Assembly (NCBI GenBank): GCA_028726605.1 | Contig: JAQYPV010000015.1 | Span: 28,513-92,512 of the forward strand | Source of the DNA: Peptoniphilaceae bacterium | Lineage (GTDB): Bacteria > Bacillota > Clostridia > Tissierellales > Peptoniphilaceae | Reading direction: 5' to 3' | Length of the DNA: 64,000 bases | Part shown: positions 50,488 through 60,421 of the stretch, piece by piece | Layout of the letters: each line of letters starts with the position of its first letter | Numbering within the stretch: position 1 is the first letter of the stretch | The notes under the pieces: model-generated | Seen by the model: only the letters and a program-made list of their open reading frames with translations | Database searches by the model: none | What the model was told of the DNA's origin: nothing | Translations under genes and position numbers: made by a program

Positions 50488-51489
50488 TTATTTGGGACCA
50501 AAGAACATCCAGATCAGCTGGGGCATGAAGACGAGGAACACCGTCGCCACCGGCTGCGTGGCCGCGTAGTAGTTGGAGACGCGGTTGTCCTGCGTCACTT
50601 CCAAGAGCGCCCCCAGTGAAGGCGCACTCGTCATGGAGCCCGTCGTGGTTCCCAGCGCCCCAAAGAGCGGCAACTTGAAGAGGCGGTACGCCATGAGGAA
50701 GCTCGCGATCGACGAGCCTAAGGTGATGATGACACCGGCGAAGAAGAGCTTGATGCCGTACTGGGAGACGACTTCCACAAAACCCGCGCCGGCATTGGCC
50801 CCGGCCTGCATCAGGAAGAACGCCAGACCCAGATCCCGCACGAGTTCCATGTTTCTCTTCTCGTAGGTGAAGTTCACGGGACCGATGTGGCCGAAGTGAC
50901 CCAGAATGATGCCGGCGATGAGAGCGCCGCCGCCGTTGCCGAGCGAGATTTTGATCGACGGGCCGACAGGGATAGTGAAGCTGCCGATGAGCACACCCAA
51001 GACGATGGCGAGCGCAATGCCGAAGAGACCGTGCGGCTCAAAGTCGATGAGCTGCTTCTGGCTCTCTTTTGAGAGGGCCGTCTTGGACTCGGGCACGGTG
51101 AGCTTTTCGTTTTCGGCCACGCGGTCGGCGTGGAGCATTTTGGGCACCAATTGCACGAGCAGCACCACACCCACGAGGCCGACGACGTAGGAAATCCCGT
51201 AGCCGACGCCCGGAAGCGGGGACGGCGTGAGGCTCGTCACGGTTCCGAGCATGGCGGTTGACGTCAAGGCGCCCGTCCCGAGGCCCAGCGCCAGCTCGAT
51301 GGGAATGCCCATGAACTGCGAAACGAAGACGATCAGAATTCCCCCGACGATACAGGTCAAAATGGCGATGAACAGGAAACTCAAGCCGTTCTTTTTGACG
51401 TTGTTCACGAACGTCTTGCCGGCCATGAGGCCAATCGGCGCGAGGAAAAGGAAGAGGACTTCCGTGATGGATCTCCACGAAAGGAACAC
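50488..51489 (-). pseudogene. AspT/YidE-type antiporter, apparently 5' truncated
   Basis: Complete second Asp-Al_Ex-like domain and only the C-terminal part of the first; no in-frame hydrophobic N-terminus upstream of the GTG. Confidence 0.55.
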
Positions 51490-51546
51490 GGGAAGATGGC
51501 GTCGCTCTGCTATAATGAGAGAAAGTGAGAGAACAAAGGAGTGCGC

Positions 51547-53532
51547 ATGGAAGAAAAGATGTTTTTGGGACTATTGGCCAAGCGTTTCCCCAACCGGCGC
51601 GCGGTCATGGGCGAGATCATGCGTCTGAAGACGGAGATGCTGATGCCGAAGGGCACAGAGTACTTTTTCAGCGACATCCACGGCGAGGATCAGGCGTTCA
51701 TCCACCTCCTGCGCTCGGCTTCGGGCAACATTCGCCGCAAGATTCGCGATGTCTACCGCACCCGTCTCTCGGAGGCGGATCAAAATGAAATCGCCGCGCT
51801 CATCTACTACCCGGAGGCGACGCTGGCGAAGAAAGTGGAAGAGATGAAGGACGAGCGCTGGGTGCGCAAGGTCATCCTGGAGCTCATCGAAGTGGCGCGC
51901 TACATCGCCTCGAAGTACCCCCGCGCGACGGTGCGGGCGAAATTCCCGGAGCGGTACCGGTCTCTGATCGACGAACTCTTCGTCACGGACAACGGCGAGA
52001 TCGACCGGCATCAGTACTGCCTTTCGCTCATCGACGCCATCATCGAGGAGGGATTTGCAGCGGACTTCATCGGGGCGCTGGCGCGCACCATTCAGCGCAT
52101 CTGCGTGAATCACATCCACATCGTGGGCGACATCTTCGACCGCGGTCCGGGGCCGGACAAGATCATCGAGGAACTCATCGCCTTTGACGACGTGGACATC
52201 CAGTGGGGCAATCACGACGTGGTCTGGATGGGGGCGCAGCTGGGCAACGAGACCTGCATGATGGCGGTGTTGCGCAATGCCATCAAGTACAACACGTTCG
52301 ACGTCTTAGAAGACGGCTACGGCATCCACCTGCGGGTCTTGAGCGATTTTGCATCGAAGTACTACGGGGACGACCCGTGTACCTACTTCCAGCCCAAAAT
52401 CTACGACGAAAATGTCTACAACATCTGGACGCACGAGCGCGCGGCGCAGATGCACAAGGCGCTGGCCATTCTGGAATCCAAGTTGGAAGGACAGCTCCTG
52501 GAGCGCCATCCGGAGTATAAGATGGCCGACCGCGTGGTGCTCAAAAAAGTGGACTGGGAGACGATGGAGTACGTGGAGGCTGACGGAACGCGCTATCCTC
52601 TGCGCGACACGCACTTCCCCACGATTGACCCTAACCATCCGCTTGCGCTGAGCCCCGACGAGGAACAGCTCGTCTTCAACCTCAAGGCTTCCTTCCGCCA
52701 CAGCGAGACCTTGCGCCGCCACGTGCGCTTCTTGCTCATGAAGGGGTCGTCCTACAGCCGCTACAACGGCAATTTGCTCTTTCACGGGTGTCTGCCCATG
52801 CGGGAGGATGGGAGTTTCGAGGACCTCGTCATCGACGGCAAGCCCTACGCGGGCAAGGAACTCATGGACTACGTAGACTACATGATGACGACGGCCTACT
52901 ACGCCGACCCCACGTCGAAAAAACGCCAGGACGCGTTGGATTTCATCTGGTACCTGTGGTGCGGGCCCATCAGTCCGATGTTCGGCAAGTCTAAAATGGC
53001 GACGTTTGAAAACAACTTCGTCGGAGACAAGGCGCTCGCTAAGGAGGAGCTGAACCCGTATTACGAACTCTGCAACGACGAGCGCGTCGTGGACCGCATC
53101 TTCGAGATGTTCGACCTGGAGAAGGAACACGCGCACATCGTCAACGGCCACGTGCCGGTGAAGATCAAGGAAGGCCAGACGCCCATGCGGGCAAACGGCA
53201 AGCTCTTCGTCATCGATGGGGGGATCGCGAAATCGTACCAGGCGAAGACCGGAATCGCCGGCTATACGCTCATCTTCAACTCGCACCACATCGCGCTGGC
53301 GGAGCATCAGGACTTTGACCGCCTGACGCACGACTTGGAGACGTATTCTCCCGTGGTCACCACCATGGACCGCTATGAGCGCCGCGTCCTCATCGCAGAC
53401 ACGGACGAAGGCCACGCCAATGGCCACCTCATCGAGTCTCTCCACGATCTCATGCACGCCTATGCGACGGGGGAACTCAAGGAATCGGGGCCGGATCAGA
53501 CGACGGCGGGGTGGACGGCATTTGCACCATGA
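51547..53532 (+). CDS. fbp: fructose-1,6-bisphosphatase class III
   Basis: YFFSDIHGEDQAFIHLLRSASGNIRRKI, HIVGDIFDRGPGPDKI, WGNHDVVWMGA. Confidence 0.96.
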   Translation: MEEKMFLGLLAKRFPNRRAVMGEIMRLKTEMLMPKGTEYFFSDIHGEDQAFIHLLRSASGNIRRKIRDVYRTRLSEADQNEIAALIYYPEATLAKKVEEMKDERWVRKVILELIEVARYIASKYPRATVRAKFPERYRSLIDELFVTDNGEIDRHQYCLSLIDAIIEEGFAADFIGALARTIQRICVNHIHIVGDIFDRGPGPDKIIEELIAFDDVDIQWGNHDVVWMGAQLGNETCMMAVLRNAIKYNTFDVLEDGYGIHLRVLSDFASKYYGDDPCTYFQPKIYDENVYNIWTHERAAQMHKALAILESKLEGQLLERHPEYKMADRVVLKKVDWETMEYVEADGTRYPLRDTHFPTIDPNHPLALSPDEEQLVFNLKASFRHSETLRRHVRFLLMKGSSYSRYNGNLLFHGCLPMREDGSFEDLVIDGKPYAGKELMDYVDYMMTTAYYADPTSKKRQDALDFIWYLWCGPISPMFGKSKMATFENNFVGDKALAKEELNPYYELCNDERVVDRIFEMFDLEKEHAHIVNGHVPVKIKEGQTPMRANGKLFVIDGGIAKSYQAKTGIAGYTLIFNSHHIALAEHQDFDRLTHDLETYSPVVTTMDRYERRVLIADTDEGHANGHLIESLHDLMHAYATGELKESGPDQTTAGWTAFAP

Positions 53533-53626
53533 GCATATTGCGGAGCTGCGGGACGCTATGGCGCGCACACGGGACACGAGGGTGACATTCATCCGCGAAA
53601 ATTTGGACTTTCAGGCGTAATCCACG

Positions 53627-53663
53627 AAAAAACCTCCCGCGTCGGCGGGAGGCTTCTTTTTTT
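53627..53663 (+). terminator. terminator of fbp
   Basis: aaaaaacctcccgcgtcggcgggaggcttcttttttt. Confidence 0.8.
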
Positions 53664-53704
53664 AGTTTTTACTCACCATGAGAAGCTTTCCCTGGGCCAC
53701 CGTC

Positions 53705-54496
53705 TCAGCCGAGCGCCACGTCCAGCATCATCATCACGGCGAAGCCCAGGGCAAAGGCCATGGGGCCGATGTTAGAGTGCGCGCCTTCGCTCATCTCCGG
53801 AATCAGTTCCTCGACCACGACGTACATCATGGCGCCGGCGGCGAAGCTTAAAAGATATGGCAAGATCGGCACGACGAAGCCGGCGGCGAGAAGCGTCACC
53901 AGGCCGCCCACTGGTTCCACGAGACCGGACAAGGTGCCGGCGCGAAAGGCCTGCCCTTTCGAAAGTCCTTCGGTGTGGAGTGGCATGGAGACGATGGCGC
54001 CTTCGGGGAAGTTCTGTATGGCGATGCCGAGCGCGAGCGTGAGCGCGCCACCCATCGTCATGCCCGTGGCTCCGGTTGCGATGCCGGCCAGCGCGACGCC
54101 CACGGCCATCCCCTCGGGGATGTTGTGCAGCGTCACGGCGAAGAGCAATTTGTTGACCGGCGCCATGCGCACGTCCGGACCTTCCGCCTCTTCGCTGTGC
54201 AGGTGTTGGTGCGGGATGACGTGATCCAAAAAGAGCAAGAAGCTCATGCCCACCATAAAGCCGAGGACGGCAGGCAAAAACGCCAATCTCCCCATTGGCT
54301 CCGATTGTTCCATGGCCGGAATCAAGAGACTCCAGACAGACGCCGCGGTCATGACGCCGGCGGCGAAGCCTTGGAGTCCCCGTTCCATGCGGCGATTGAG
54401 CTCGCCCTTCATGAAGAAGACGCAGAGCGCTCCCAACGTCGTCCCGACGAACGGGATCAATAAGCCTGCGATGATTTCCGGACGCATGTTCTGCAT
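53705..54496 (-). CDS. ZIP family metal transporter
   Basis: LHNIPEGMAVGVAL, IQNFPEGAIVSMPL. Confidence 0.93.
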   Translation of the reverse strand: MQNMRPEIIAGLLIPFVGTTLGALCVFFMKGELNRRMERGLQGFAAGVMTAASVWSLLIPAMEQSEPMGRLAFLPAVLGFMVGMSFLLFLDHVIPHQHLHSEEAEGPDVRMAPVNKLLFAVTLHNIPEGMAVGVALAGIATGATGMTMGGALTLALGIAIQNFPEGAIVSMPLHTEGLSKGQAFRAGTLSGLVEPVGGLVTLLAAGFVVPILPYLLSFAAGAMMYVVVEELIPEMSEGAHSNIGPMAFALGFAVMMMLDVALG

Positions 54497-54575
54497 GTTC
54501 TCCTTACATCTCAACTGGTTCGACAATTACGGCGCCACCGCGACGCCGCGTTATGATTCACTTCCGTAACCCACG

Positions 54576-55547
54576 TTACGATTCAACGTTTGACGGAACG
54601 CGCCGAATGGAGGCGCGGTAGGTTTTCTTAATGGATTGTAGCATAGTCACCGTCAAAAACGCATAGACGGGAATGCTGAAGGCCTGTTTGACCAACATTT
54701 TGAAGAACTGCGCTTTGCCGGATTCCGGGCTGATGAAGAAGCTCATGAAGAGCGGCACTAGCACCACGGACGTCACGACCTGCCCCACGAGCACGCCGAT
54801 GAGCACTTTGGGGAAAGTGTAGTGATCGCGTTCGCCCAAGAGGTTCGTCACCACGACGGGAATGATGCCGGTGAGCGCAGAGGTTAAGGTGTAAACGGGG
54901 TTGAAGCCGGCCGACGACGGGCGCACGATGAAGGCCACCAGGTCAGTCACGCCACCCACGATGAAGCCGCCGAGCGGGCCCAGAAAATAGCCGGAGAAGA
55001 TGATGGGAAGGCCGCCGAAGCTGAGCGCCCCCACGCGAACGGTGTTGATGGCCACGCCCAGCGCCACGAACAAGCCCATCTGGGCGACGCGGCGCGCGGT
55101 GAAGTAGTCCTGCCATTTTCGGCTGGCCTGTTGCGCCGGAATTCCCGCATTTGCGCCCGCCGCACTCGCCTCTTGGGCTGCGCGCTTTTCCAGCATCTGC
55201 CCTAAAAGGCCAAATATCACGCCCACGGCGACGGCGGCCAAAATCAGCATCCACCAGTTTTGAGATAAGAACGCATTGTAGGCATCATTGCCCGGCTGCC
55301 ATCGCGCCATCTTCTTGGCGCTGAAGTTGGGCACATCAGGCCAGACGTTGCGCAACACGATGCCCGCGCCCATGGACACGGCGCCCAGGACGCCGCCCCA
55401 CATGGCATCGGTGAGAAATCCCCCAAAGGCGATGCACACCAGCGCGGCCACGGCTCCCATGTACGCTGCCGGTTCCCCTGCCAGTCGGACAGCGAGCGCC
55501 GCCAGAATGGCCAACACGACCGCAATCGGCCGATTGAACTTTTTCAT
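54576..55547 (-). CDS. FolT-like ECF transporter S component with extra N-terminal membrane domain
   Basis: LSFGGLPIIFSGYFLGPLGGFIVGGVTDLVAFIVRPS; THF riboswitch upstream. Confidence 0.82.
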   Translation of the reverse strand: MKKFNRPIAVVLAILAALAVRLAGEPAAYMGAVAALVCIAFGGFLTDAMWGGVLGAVSMGAGIVLRNVWPDVPNFSAKKMARWQPGNDAYNAFLSQNWWMLILAAVAVGVIFGLLGQMLEKRAAQEASAAGANAGIPAQQASRKWQDYFTARRVAQMGLFVALGVAINTVRVGALSFGGLPIIFSGYFLGPLGGFIVGGVTDLVAFIVRPSSAGFNPVYTLTSALTGIIPVVVTNLLGERDHYTFPKVLIGVLVGQVVTSVVLVPLFMSFFISPESGKAQFFKMLVKQAFSIPVYAFLTVTMLQSIKKTYRASIRRVPSNVES

Positions 55548-55587
55548 TTTTTCCTCCTTAGTCGACGTTACGTCACCAAGGGCGCCA

Positions 55588-55685
55588 CAAGTGGACACGA
55601 TGTGCCACCGCCCGTCTCTTTCACCGGTTCGTGTTTCGGCGACGTCCCATCCGAAACCACTTCACGCGACACACCTACCCTTTCT
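55588..55685 (-). ncRNA. tetrahydrofolate (THF, folT-type) riboswitch
   Basis: Minus strand GGGTAGGTGTGTCGCGTGAAGTGGTTTCGGATGGGACGTCGCCGAAACACGAACCGGTGAAAGAGACGGGCGGTGGCACATCGTGTCC; P2 GTGTGTC/GGCACAT and conserved CGCGT.AAGTG, GGGA.GTCG, ACGAA, GCGGTG. Confidence 0.8.
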
Positions 55686-55841
55686 GAATAGTGTAATCGA
55701 AAAAGCCGAGGCTGACGAGAGGCGTTGAATGATTTTCACATTTTTTGACGTTTTGAACGAGAACCTCTGAGAGTGGCGATTTCATCCCGACATCACAACG
55801 GGAAGCCGCGGCGATCGGCGCACTGTCCTCATGAGGCCAAT

Positions 55842-55870
55842 TCTTAAGATTTTCGAAAAACGTCTTAAGA
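55842..55870. promoter_or_regulatory. paired TCTTAAGA palindromes spaced 21 bp
   Basis: TCTTAAGATTTTcgaaaaacgTCTTAAGATTTT upstream of the GATase gene. Confidence 0.35.
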
Positions 55871-55957
55871 TTTTTGCTTTTTTCACGTCTGTGTTTAACA
55901 TTAATTATGTAAGTGACCTCTCAGGGAAGTACAGAATCAGGAAGAAAGGAAAAGCCC

Positions 55958-56812
55958 ATGCGTCGACAAGAACACCGCCCCATCTCGTCAGAGCCGAAAA
56001 AGCCGAAGAAAAAGCATCGCTTCGTCAAGGTGATCTTGTTGCTCCTCGTCATCGGCGCCGCTTTTCTGCTCTATACGCATCCCTACATTTTGGATGAACT
56101 CGTCTCTCTCGTCGTGCCGCGACCGGTGATTTACATCGTCTCCGATCCGGCAAATGGCGGCCTCGATGACTACTACACCCAGATGGTGTACAACGCGGGA
56201 GGCGACGTGGCGATGATTTCGACCGACGAGTCCCGGGATGAGATGGCATTCAATCTCGACCATGCGGACGCCTTCATCTTCACGGGCGGCGAGGACGTGG
56301 ACCCGGCGCTTTATGGCGAAAAAGCGACCACGGACACGCTCCTCATCAACCGAGCGCGCGATGACTTCGAGTTGGCCCTCATCGAGGGAGCCGACGAGCG
56401 AGACATCCCCGTCTTGGGCATTTGCCGGGGGATGCAGCTGATCAACGTGCACCGCGGCGGCACCCTCATCCAAGACATTCCATCGGCCCTGCCCGACGCC
56501 GTCGTCCATCGCGATCCCCTCATGCAGTCGTTCGCCTTTCACTCCTTAACGTTTGAACCGAATTCACACCTCGCCGATCTCCTGCACCATCCCGAGACCG
56601 TCGAGGTGAACTCCTGGCATCACCAAGCCGTCGACCAGCTCGGCGAAGGTCTCGTCGCCGCCGGCCGCGCCGAAGACGGCATCGTCGAAGCCATCGAGGA
56701 TCCGAGCAAGCCCTTCTTCATCGGCGTCGAATTCCATCCCGAGCGGCTGCCCCTCGAATCCGAAGTCTCCCTCCCCCTCTTCCGCGCCCTCGTGAACGCC
56801 GCGCGGAAATAG
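55958..56812 (+). CDS. membrane-anchored class I glutamine amidotransferase-like (peptidase C26) protein
   Basis: TM VKVILLLLVIGAAFLLY; FTGGEDVDPALYGE, GICRGMQLINV, GVEFHPER. Confidence 0.85.
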   Translation: MRRQEHRPISSEPKKPKKKHRFVKVILLLLVIGAAFLLYTHPYILDELVSLVVPRPVIYIVSDPANGGLDDYYTQMVYNAGGDVAMISTDESRDEMAFNLDHADAFIFTGGEDVDPALYGEKATTDTLLINRARDDFELALIEGADERDIPVLGICRGMQLINVHRGGTLIQDIPSALPDAVVHRDPLMQSFAFHSLTFEPNSHLADLLHHPETVEVNSWHHQAVDQLGEGLVAAGRAEDGIVEAIEDPSKPFFIGVEFHPERLPLESEVSLPLFRALVNAARK

Positions 56813-56828
56813 CCGGGGCGCGCCGGAC

Positions 56829-57926
56829 TCACGCCTCGTTCTCCAAAATGTCCGCGATGCGCTCGCTGGCGTGGCCGTCGCCGTAGGGATTCTGAGCGTT
56901 TCGCATCGCCTGATAGGCCGCAGGATCCTCGATGAGCTCCGTGACGGCGGCGATGATGCGATCGGCGTCGGTGCCGACGAGTCGGAGGTTGCCCGTCGCC
57001 ACGCCCTCAGGCCGCTCCGTGGTCTCGCGTAAGACCAGCGTCGGCGTACCCAGCGCGGCGCACTCTTCCTGAATGCCCCCCGAGTCGGTGAGGCACAAGA
57101 ACGCGCGCGCCTCCAAATTATGACACGCCACCACGTCAAGGGGATCCACGAGCTTCAGATTGGGCACGTCGCCCAGGATCTCGAACGCGGGCTCGCGCAC
57201 CTTGGGATTCATGTGGACGGGGTAGATGGCGGCGAGGTCCGGATGCGCCAACAAGAGCGCCCGCACCACTTGAAAGATGCGCGACAGTGGCGCGCCCCAG
57301 TTCTCGCGGCGATGTGCCGTCATGAAGAGGAGCCGGCGCGGCCCGATCCAGTCCAGCAGGGGATGCGAAAAATCTTCGCGGACCGTCGTGCGCATGGCGT
57401 CGACGACGGTGTTGCCCGTCACAAAGACGCGGGCGGGGTCTTTGCCCTCGCGCAAGAGGTCCTCAGCCGCATGGCTCGTGGGCGCGAAGTGGTACGTTGC
57501 CACCAAGCCGATTGCCTGACGGTTGAACTCCTCGGGGAAGGGACTGTCCATGCGCCCCGTGCGCAGGCCGGCCTCCACGTGCCCCACCGGGATCCCCAGG
57601 TAAAACGCCGATAACATCGCCACGAAGGCCGTGGTCGTGTCGCCGTGCACCAGGACGACATCCGGCGCCTCCGCGCGCAGGACATCGCGCAGCTTTTGCA
57701 GAATGGCGAGCGTGATGTCAAAGAGGTCCTGCCCTTTCTGCATGATGGACAAGTCGACGTCGGGGTGCACGTCAAAGACTTCCAGCACCTGATCGAGCAT
57801 TTCGCGATGCTGGCCGGTCACGCACACGCGCGTCTCGACGCCCGGCCGCTCGTTCAGCACGCGCACCAACGGGCACATCTTGATGGCCTCCGGACGCGTC
57901 CCAAAAATGACCAGCACCTTACGCAT
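56829..57926 (-). CDS. wecB: UDP-N-acetylglucosamine 2-epimerase (non-hydrolysing)
   Basis: IFGTRPEAIKMCPLV, VHGDTTTAFVAML, GHVEAGLRTG, LTDSGGIQEE. Confidence 0.95.
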   Translation of the reverse strand: MRKVLVIFGTRPEAIKMCPLVRVLNERPGVETRVCVTGQHREMLDQVLEVFDVHPDVDLSIMQKGQDLFDITLAILQKLRDVLRAEAPDVVLVHGDTTTAFVAMLSAFYLGIPVGHVEAGLRTGRMDSPFPEEFNRQAIGLVATYHFAPTSHAAEDLLREGKDPARVFVTGNTVVDAMRTTVREDFSHPLLDWIGPRRLLFMTAHRRENWGAPLSRIFQVVRALLLAHPDLAAIYPVHMNPKVREPAFEILGDVPNLKLVDPLDVVACHNLEARAFLCLTDSGGIQEECAALGTPTLVLRETTERPEGVATGNLRLVGTDADRIIAAVTELIEDPAAYQAMRNAQNPYGDGHASERIADILENEA

Positions 57927-57974
57927 GATTCCCCCTTTCGACCTCAATCCACAACCTCCACGCCGAGCTTCACC

Positions 57975-59183
57975 TTACAGGTGGTACACGCCCGGCAGCG
58001 CGACGCTGTGATGCCCATCCAGCACCACCTTGCCCCGGAGTTTCTCCTGCCGCTCCCTGATCTCCGCGTGCTTGACCATGATGACCACGAAATCCACCGC
58101 GTCGAGAAACGCGTCCAAATCGTGGACTTGATGCGCCACCACATCCTCGTGGATCATGGGATCGTAGACCACAAAATCCCGCGCCTCCGGCAATGCCAAG
58201 AGTTGGAGCGTCGGTGACTCCCGCATGTCATCCACGTCTTCCTTGTACGTGAGCCCGTAGAGGCCAACGCGCGCCGACGCCGGCAAATGCTCTTGACGCG
58301 CGATCTCGTGAATGCGCCGCAGCACGTAGCGCGGCATGGCCGCATTCGTCTCCAGCGCCGTGCGGATGAGCGGCGTCAGCGTCGGATAGTCCCCGACCAA
58401 AAACCACGGATCCACGGGAATGCAGTGCCCGCCCACACCCGGGCCCGGCTCCAGGATGTTCACGCGCGGATGCATGTTGCAGATGCGGATGATGTCGTAG
58501 ACGTCGAGTCCGCTCTCGTGGCACAGGTGCATGAGTTCATTCGCAAACGCGATGTTGACCGCACGAAACGTGTTCTCCACCACTTTTGTCATCTCCGCCG
58601 TGCGGAGGTCGGTCACGACGATCTCGCCCCGGCAAAACGAAGCGTAGAGCGCCTTCACCCTCTCCCCGATGGCGACGTCATCCGCCCCGATGGTGCGGTT
58701 GTTCCACTCGAGCTCGTGGATCATATTCCCCGGCAAGATGCGCTCCGGCGCATGCGCCAAGTGCACGTGCTTTCCCGCCGCCACGACGAGCGGGCGCACG
58801 GACGCCTCCATCGTGCCCGGCGCGATGGTGGACTCCACGACGAGAATGGCCTCATCTGGAGCCACGGCCAGCACCTGACGGGCGGCCGCCTGAAGCGCCG
58901 TGACGTCCACTTTTTTCGTCACGGCGTCATAGGGCGTCGCCACCGAGATGATGTACACATCGGCAACCACCACATCGGTCGTGAACGCGATGCCATTTTG
59001 CCGCGCTTTTTGAAAGACGTCATCGAGACCCTGCTCATGGAAGGGCGCCTCGCCCGCCTGAAGCGCCGCCACACGCGCCGCGTCTTTTTCGCTGCCCACG
59101 ACCGAAACGCCGTGCGCCGCCAGCATCAGGGCCGTCGGCAAGCCGATATATCCCAAACCGATCACGTTGATCTTCATGCTCAT
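57975..59183 (-). CDS. wecC: UDP-ManNAc dehydrogenase, WecC type
   Basis: VIGLGYIGLPTALMLA, VESTIAPGTME, GPGVGGHCIPVDPWFLV. Confidence 0.94.
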   Translation of the reverse strand: MSMKINVIGLGYIGLPTALMLAAHGVSVVGSEKDAARVAALQAGEAPFHEQGLDDVFQKARQNGIAFTTDVVVADVYIISVATPYDAVTKKVDVTALQAAARQVLAVAPDEAILVVESTIAPGTMEASVRPLVVAAGKHVHLAHAPERILPGNMIHELEWNNRTIGADDVAIGERVKALYASFCRGEIVVTDLRTAEMTKVVENTFRAVNIAFANELMHLCHESGLDVYDIIRICNMHPRVNILEPGPGVGGHCIPVDPWFLVGDYPTLTPLIRTALETNAAMPRYVLRRIHEIARQEHLPASARVGLYGLTYKEDVDDMRESPTLQLLALPEARDFVVYDPMIHEDVVAHQVHDLDAFLDAVDFVVIMVKHAEIRERQEKLRGKVVLDGHHSVALPGVYHL

Positions 59184-60421
59184 TCCTCTTCACTTCGACC
59201 CAAGACGGTCTCGTAGAGCGCCAGGAGCTTCTTTTCCTCCTGCGCCCAATTGTATTTTTCGATGACGGCGCTACGCGCGCGTTGTCCCATTTCCGCCGCG
59301 CGGGCGGGATCTGCGCGGAGCGTCTCGATGGCCGCGCGGATGGCGTCCACATCGTTCGGATCCACGCAGACGCCGCAGTCCTCCCCTTCGATGACCTCGC
59401 GCCACGCCCGAAAATCGGTCGCCACAATCGGCAGACCCGCGTATAGAATTTCAAACAGCTTCGTGTTGGACAGATTGCCTTCCTTGCCGTTGTAGGCGGG
59501 GATGTAGTCCAGAAGCGCCACGCCCATCTGCGCGGGGCCGTAGATGTCCTGACGCACCCGTCCAAACGGCAGCGTCCCCCGATAATCCACCTTCGCCCAT
59601 CCGGTCGATGCGGTGAGTTCCTCCAGATACGACGCCTGCGCAATCCCGGCAAGCTTCACCGTCACGCCCTCCAACGGTGCGACGGCGGCCAAGAGTTCCT
59701 TCAAGTGCCACATGGGTTTGATGCCGCCGGCGTAGCCGATGACCCACGGCGTCGCGGCTCTGGCGTCCGCAGGCGATGCCGTGGCATCGACATCGCCTGC
59801 GGGCGGGTGCGCGCTGTTTTCCGGGGCTTGCAGCGCCGTAGGTTGCCCCTGGTCCGGCGTCGCGCCGCAGCGCCCCTCGGCTTCATCCCCCCGCGCCTCG
59901 GCCGCGTCCACGATGGGAAAATTATAGATCATCGCAATGGGATCCACGAAACGCGAAAGGCGCTCGCGCGTCTTCTCATAGCAACAGATGAGCGCGGCGA
60001 GCTTAGAGGCGGCGTGGCGTTCCACGGCGAGCGTCGCGCGACGCACGAGTTCCGCCGTGAGGCCTGACAGATATGCCTTTTTGACGCCGTAGTCCTCGTG
60101 GCTGTCGAAGATCACGCGTCGGCCGGCGCGCCGCAGGCGGCCCACTTGCAACAGCAGTTCCGGGTCGTGCAAGTGCACCACTTCTGCGGGCACGGTGAGA
60201 GCCACGTCCACCACGTGGCGCGCGTAGATGAAGGCGCGCTTCACGCGTCCGGCGGGCTTCTCACCGCAGCCGATGACGCGCACACCCGCCTCCTCGCGAG
60301 ACGCGCCGGGCGCGACCAGCGTCACGTCGTAGCCCGCGCGGGCCAGCGAGACGCACTCTTTGTGAAAAATCCGCGGATCATCCGACGGATGCACACTCGT
60401 GATGTGACAGACGGCGGTCAT
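59180..60421 (-). CDS. GT4-like glycosyltransferase with low-complexity insertion
   Basis: MTAVCHITSVHPSDDPRIFHKECVSLARAGYDVTLVAPG; C-terminal GT4 pattern with ATG overlap to wecC. Confidence 0.85.
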   Translation of the reverse strand: MTAVCHITSVHPSDDPRIFHKECVSLARAGYDVTLVAPGASREEAGVRVIGCGEKPAGRVKRAFIYARHVVDVALTVPAEVVHLHDPELLLQVGRLRRAGRRVIFDSHEDYGVKKAYLSGLTAELVRRATLAVERHAASKLAALICCYEKTRERLSRFVDPIAMIYNFPIVDAAEARGDEAEGRCGATPDQGQPTALQAPENSAHPPAGDVDATASPADARAATPWVIGYAGGIKPMWHLKELLAAVAPLEGVTVKLAGIAQASYLEELTASTGWAKVDYRGTLPFGRVRQDIYGPAQMGVALLDYIPAYNGKEGNLSNTKLFEILYAGLPIVATDFRAWREVIEGEDCGVCVDPNDVDAIRAAIETLRADPARAAEMGQRARSAVIEKYNWAQEEKKLLALYETVLGRSEEE

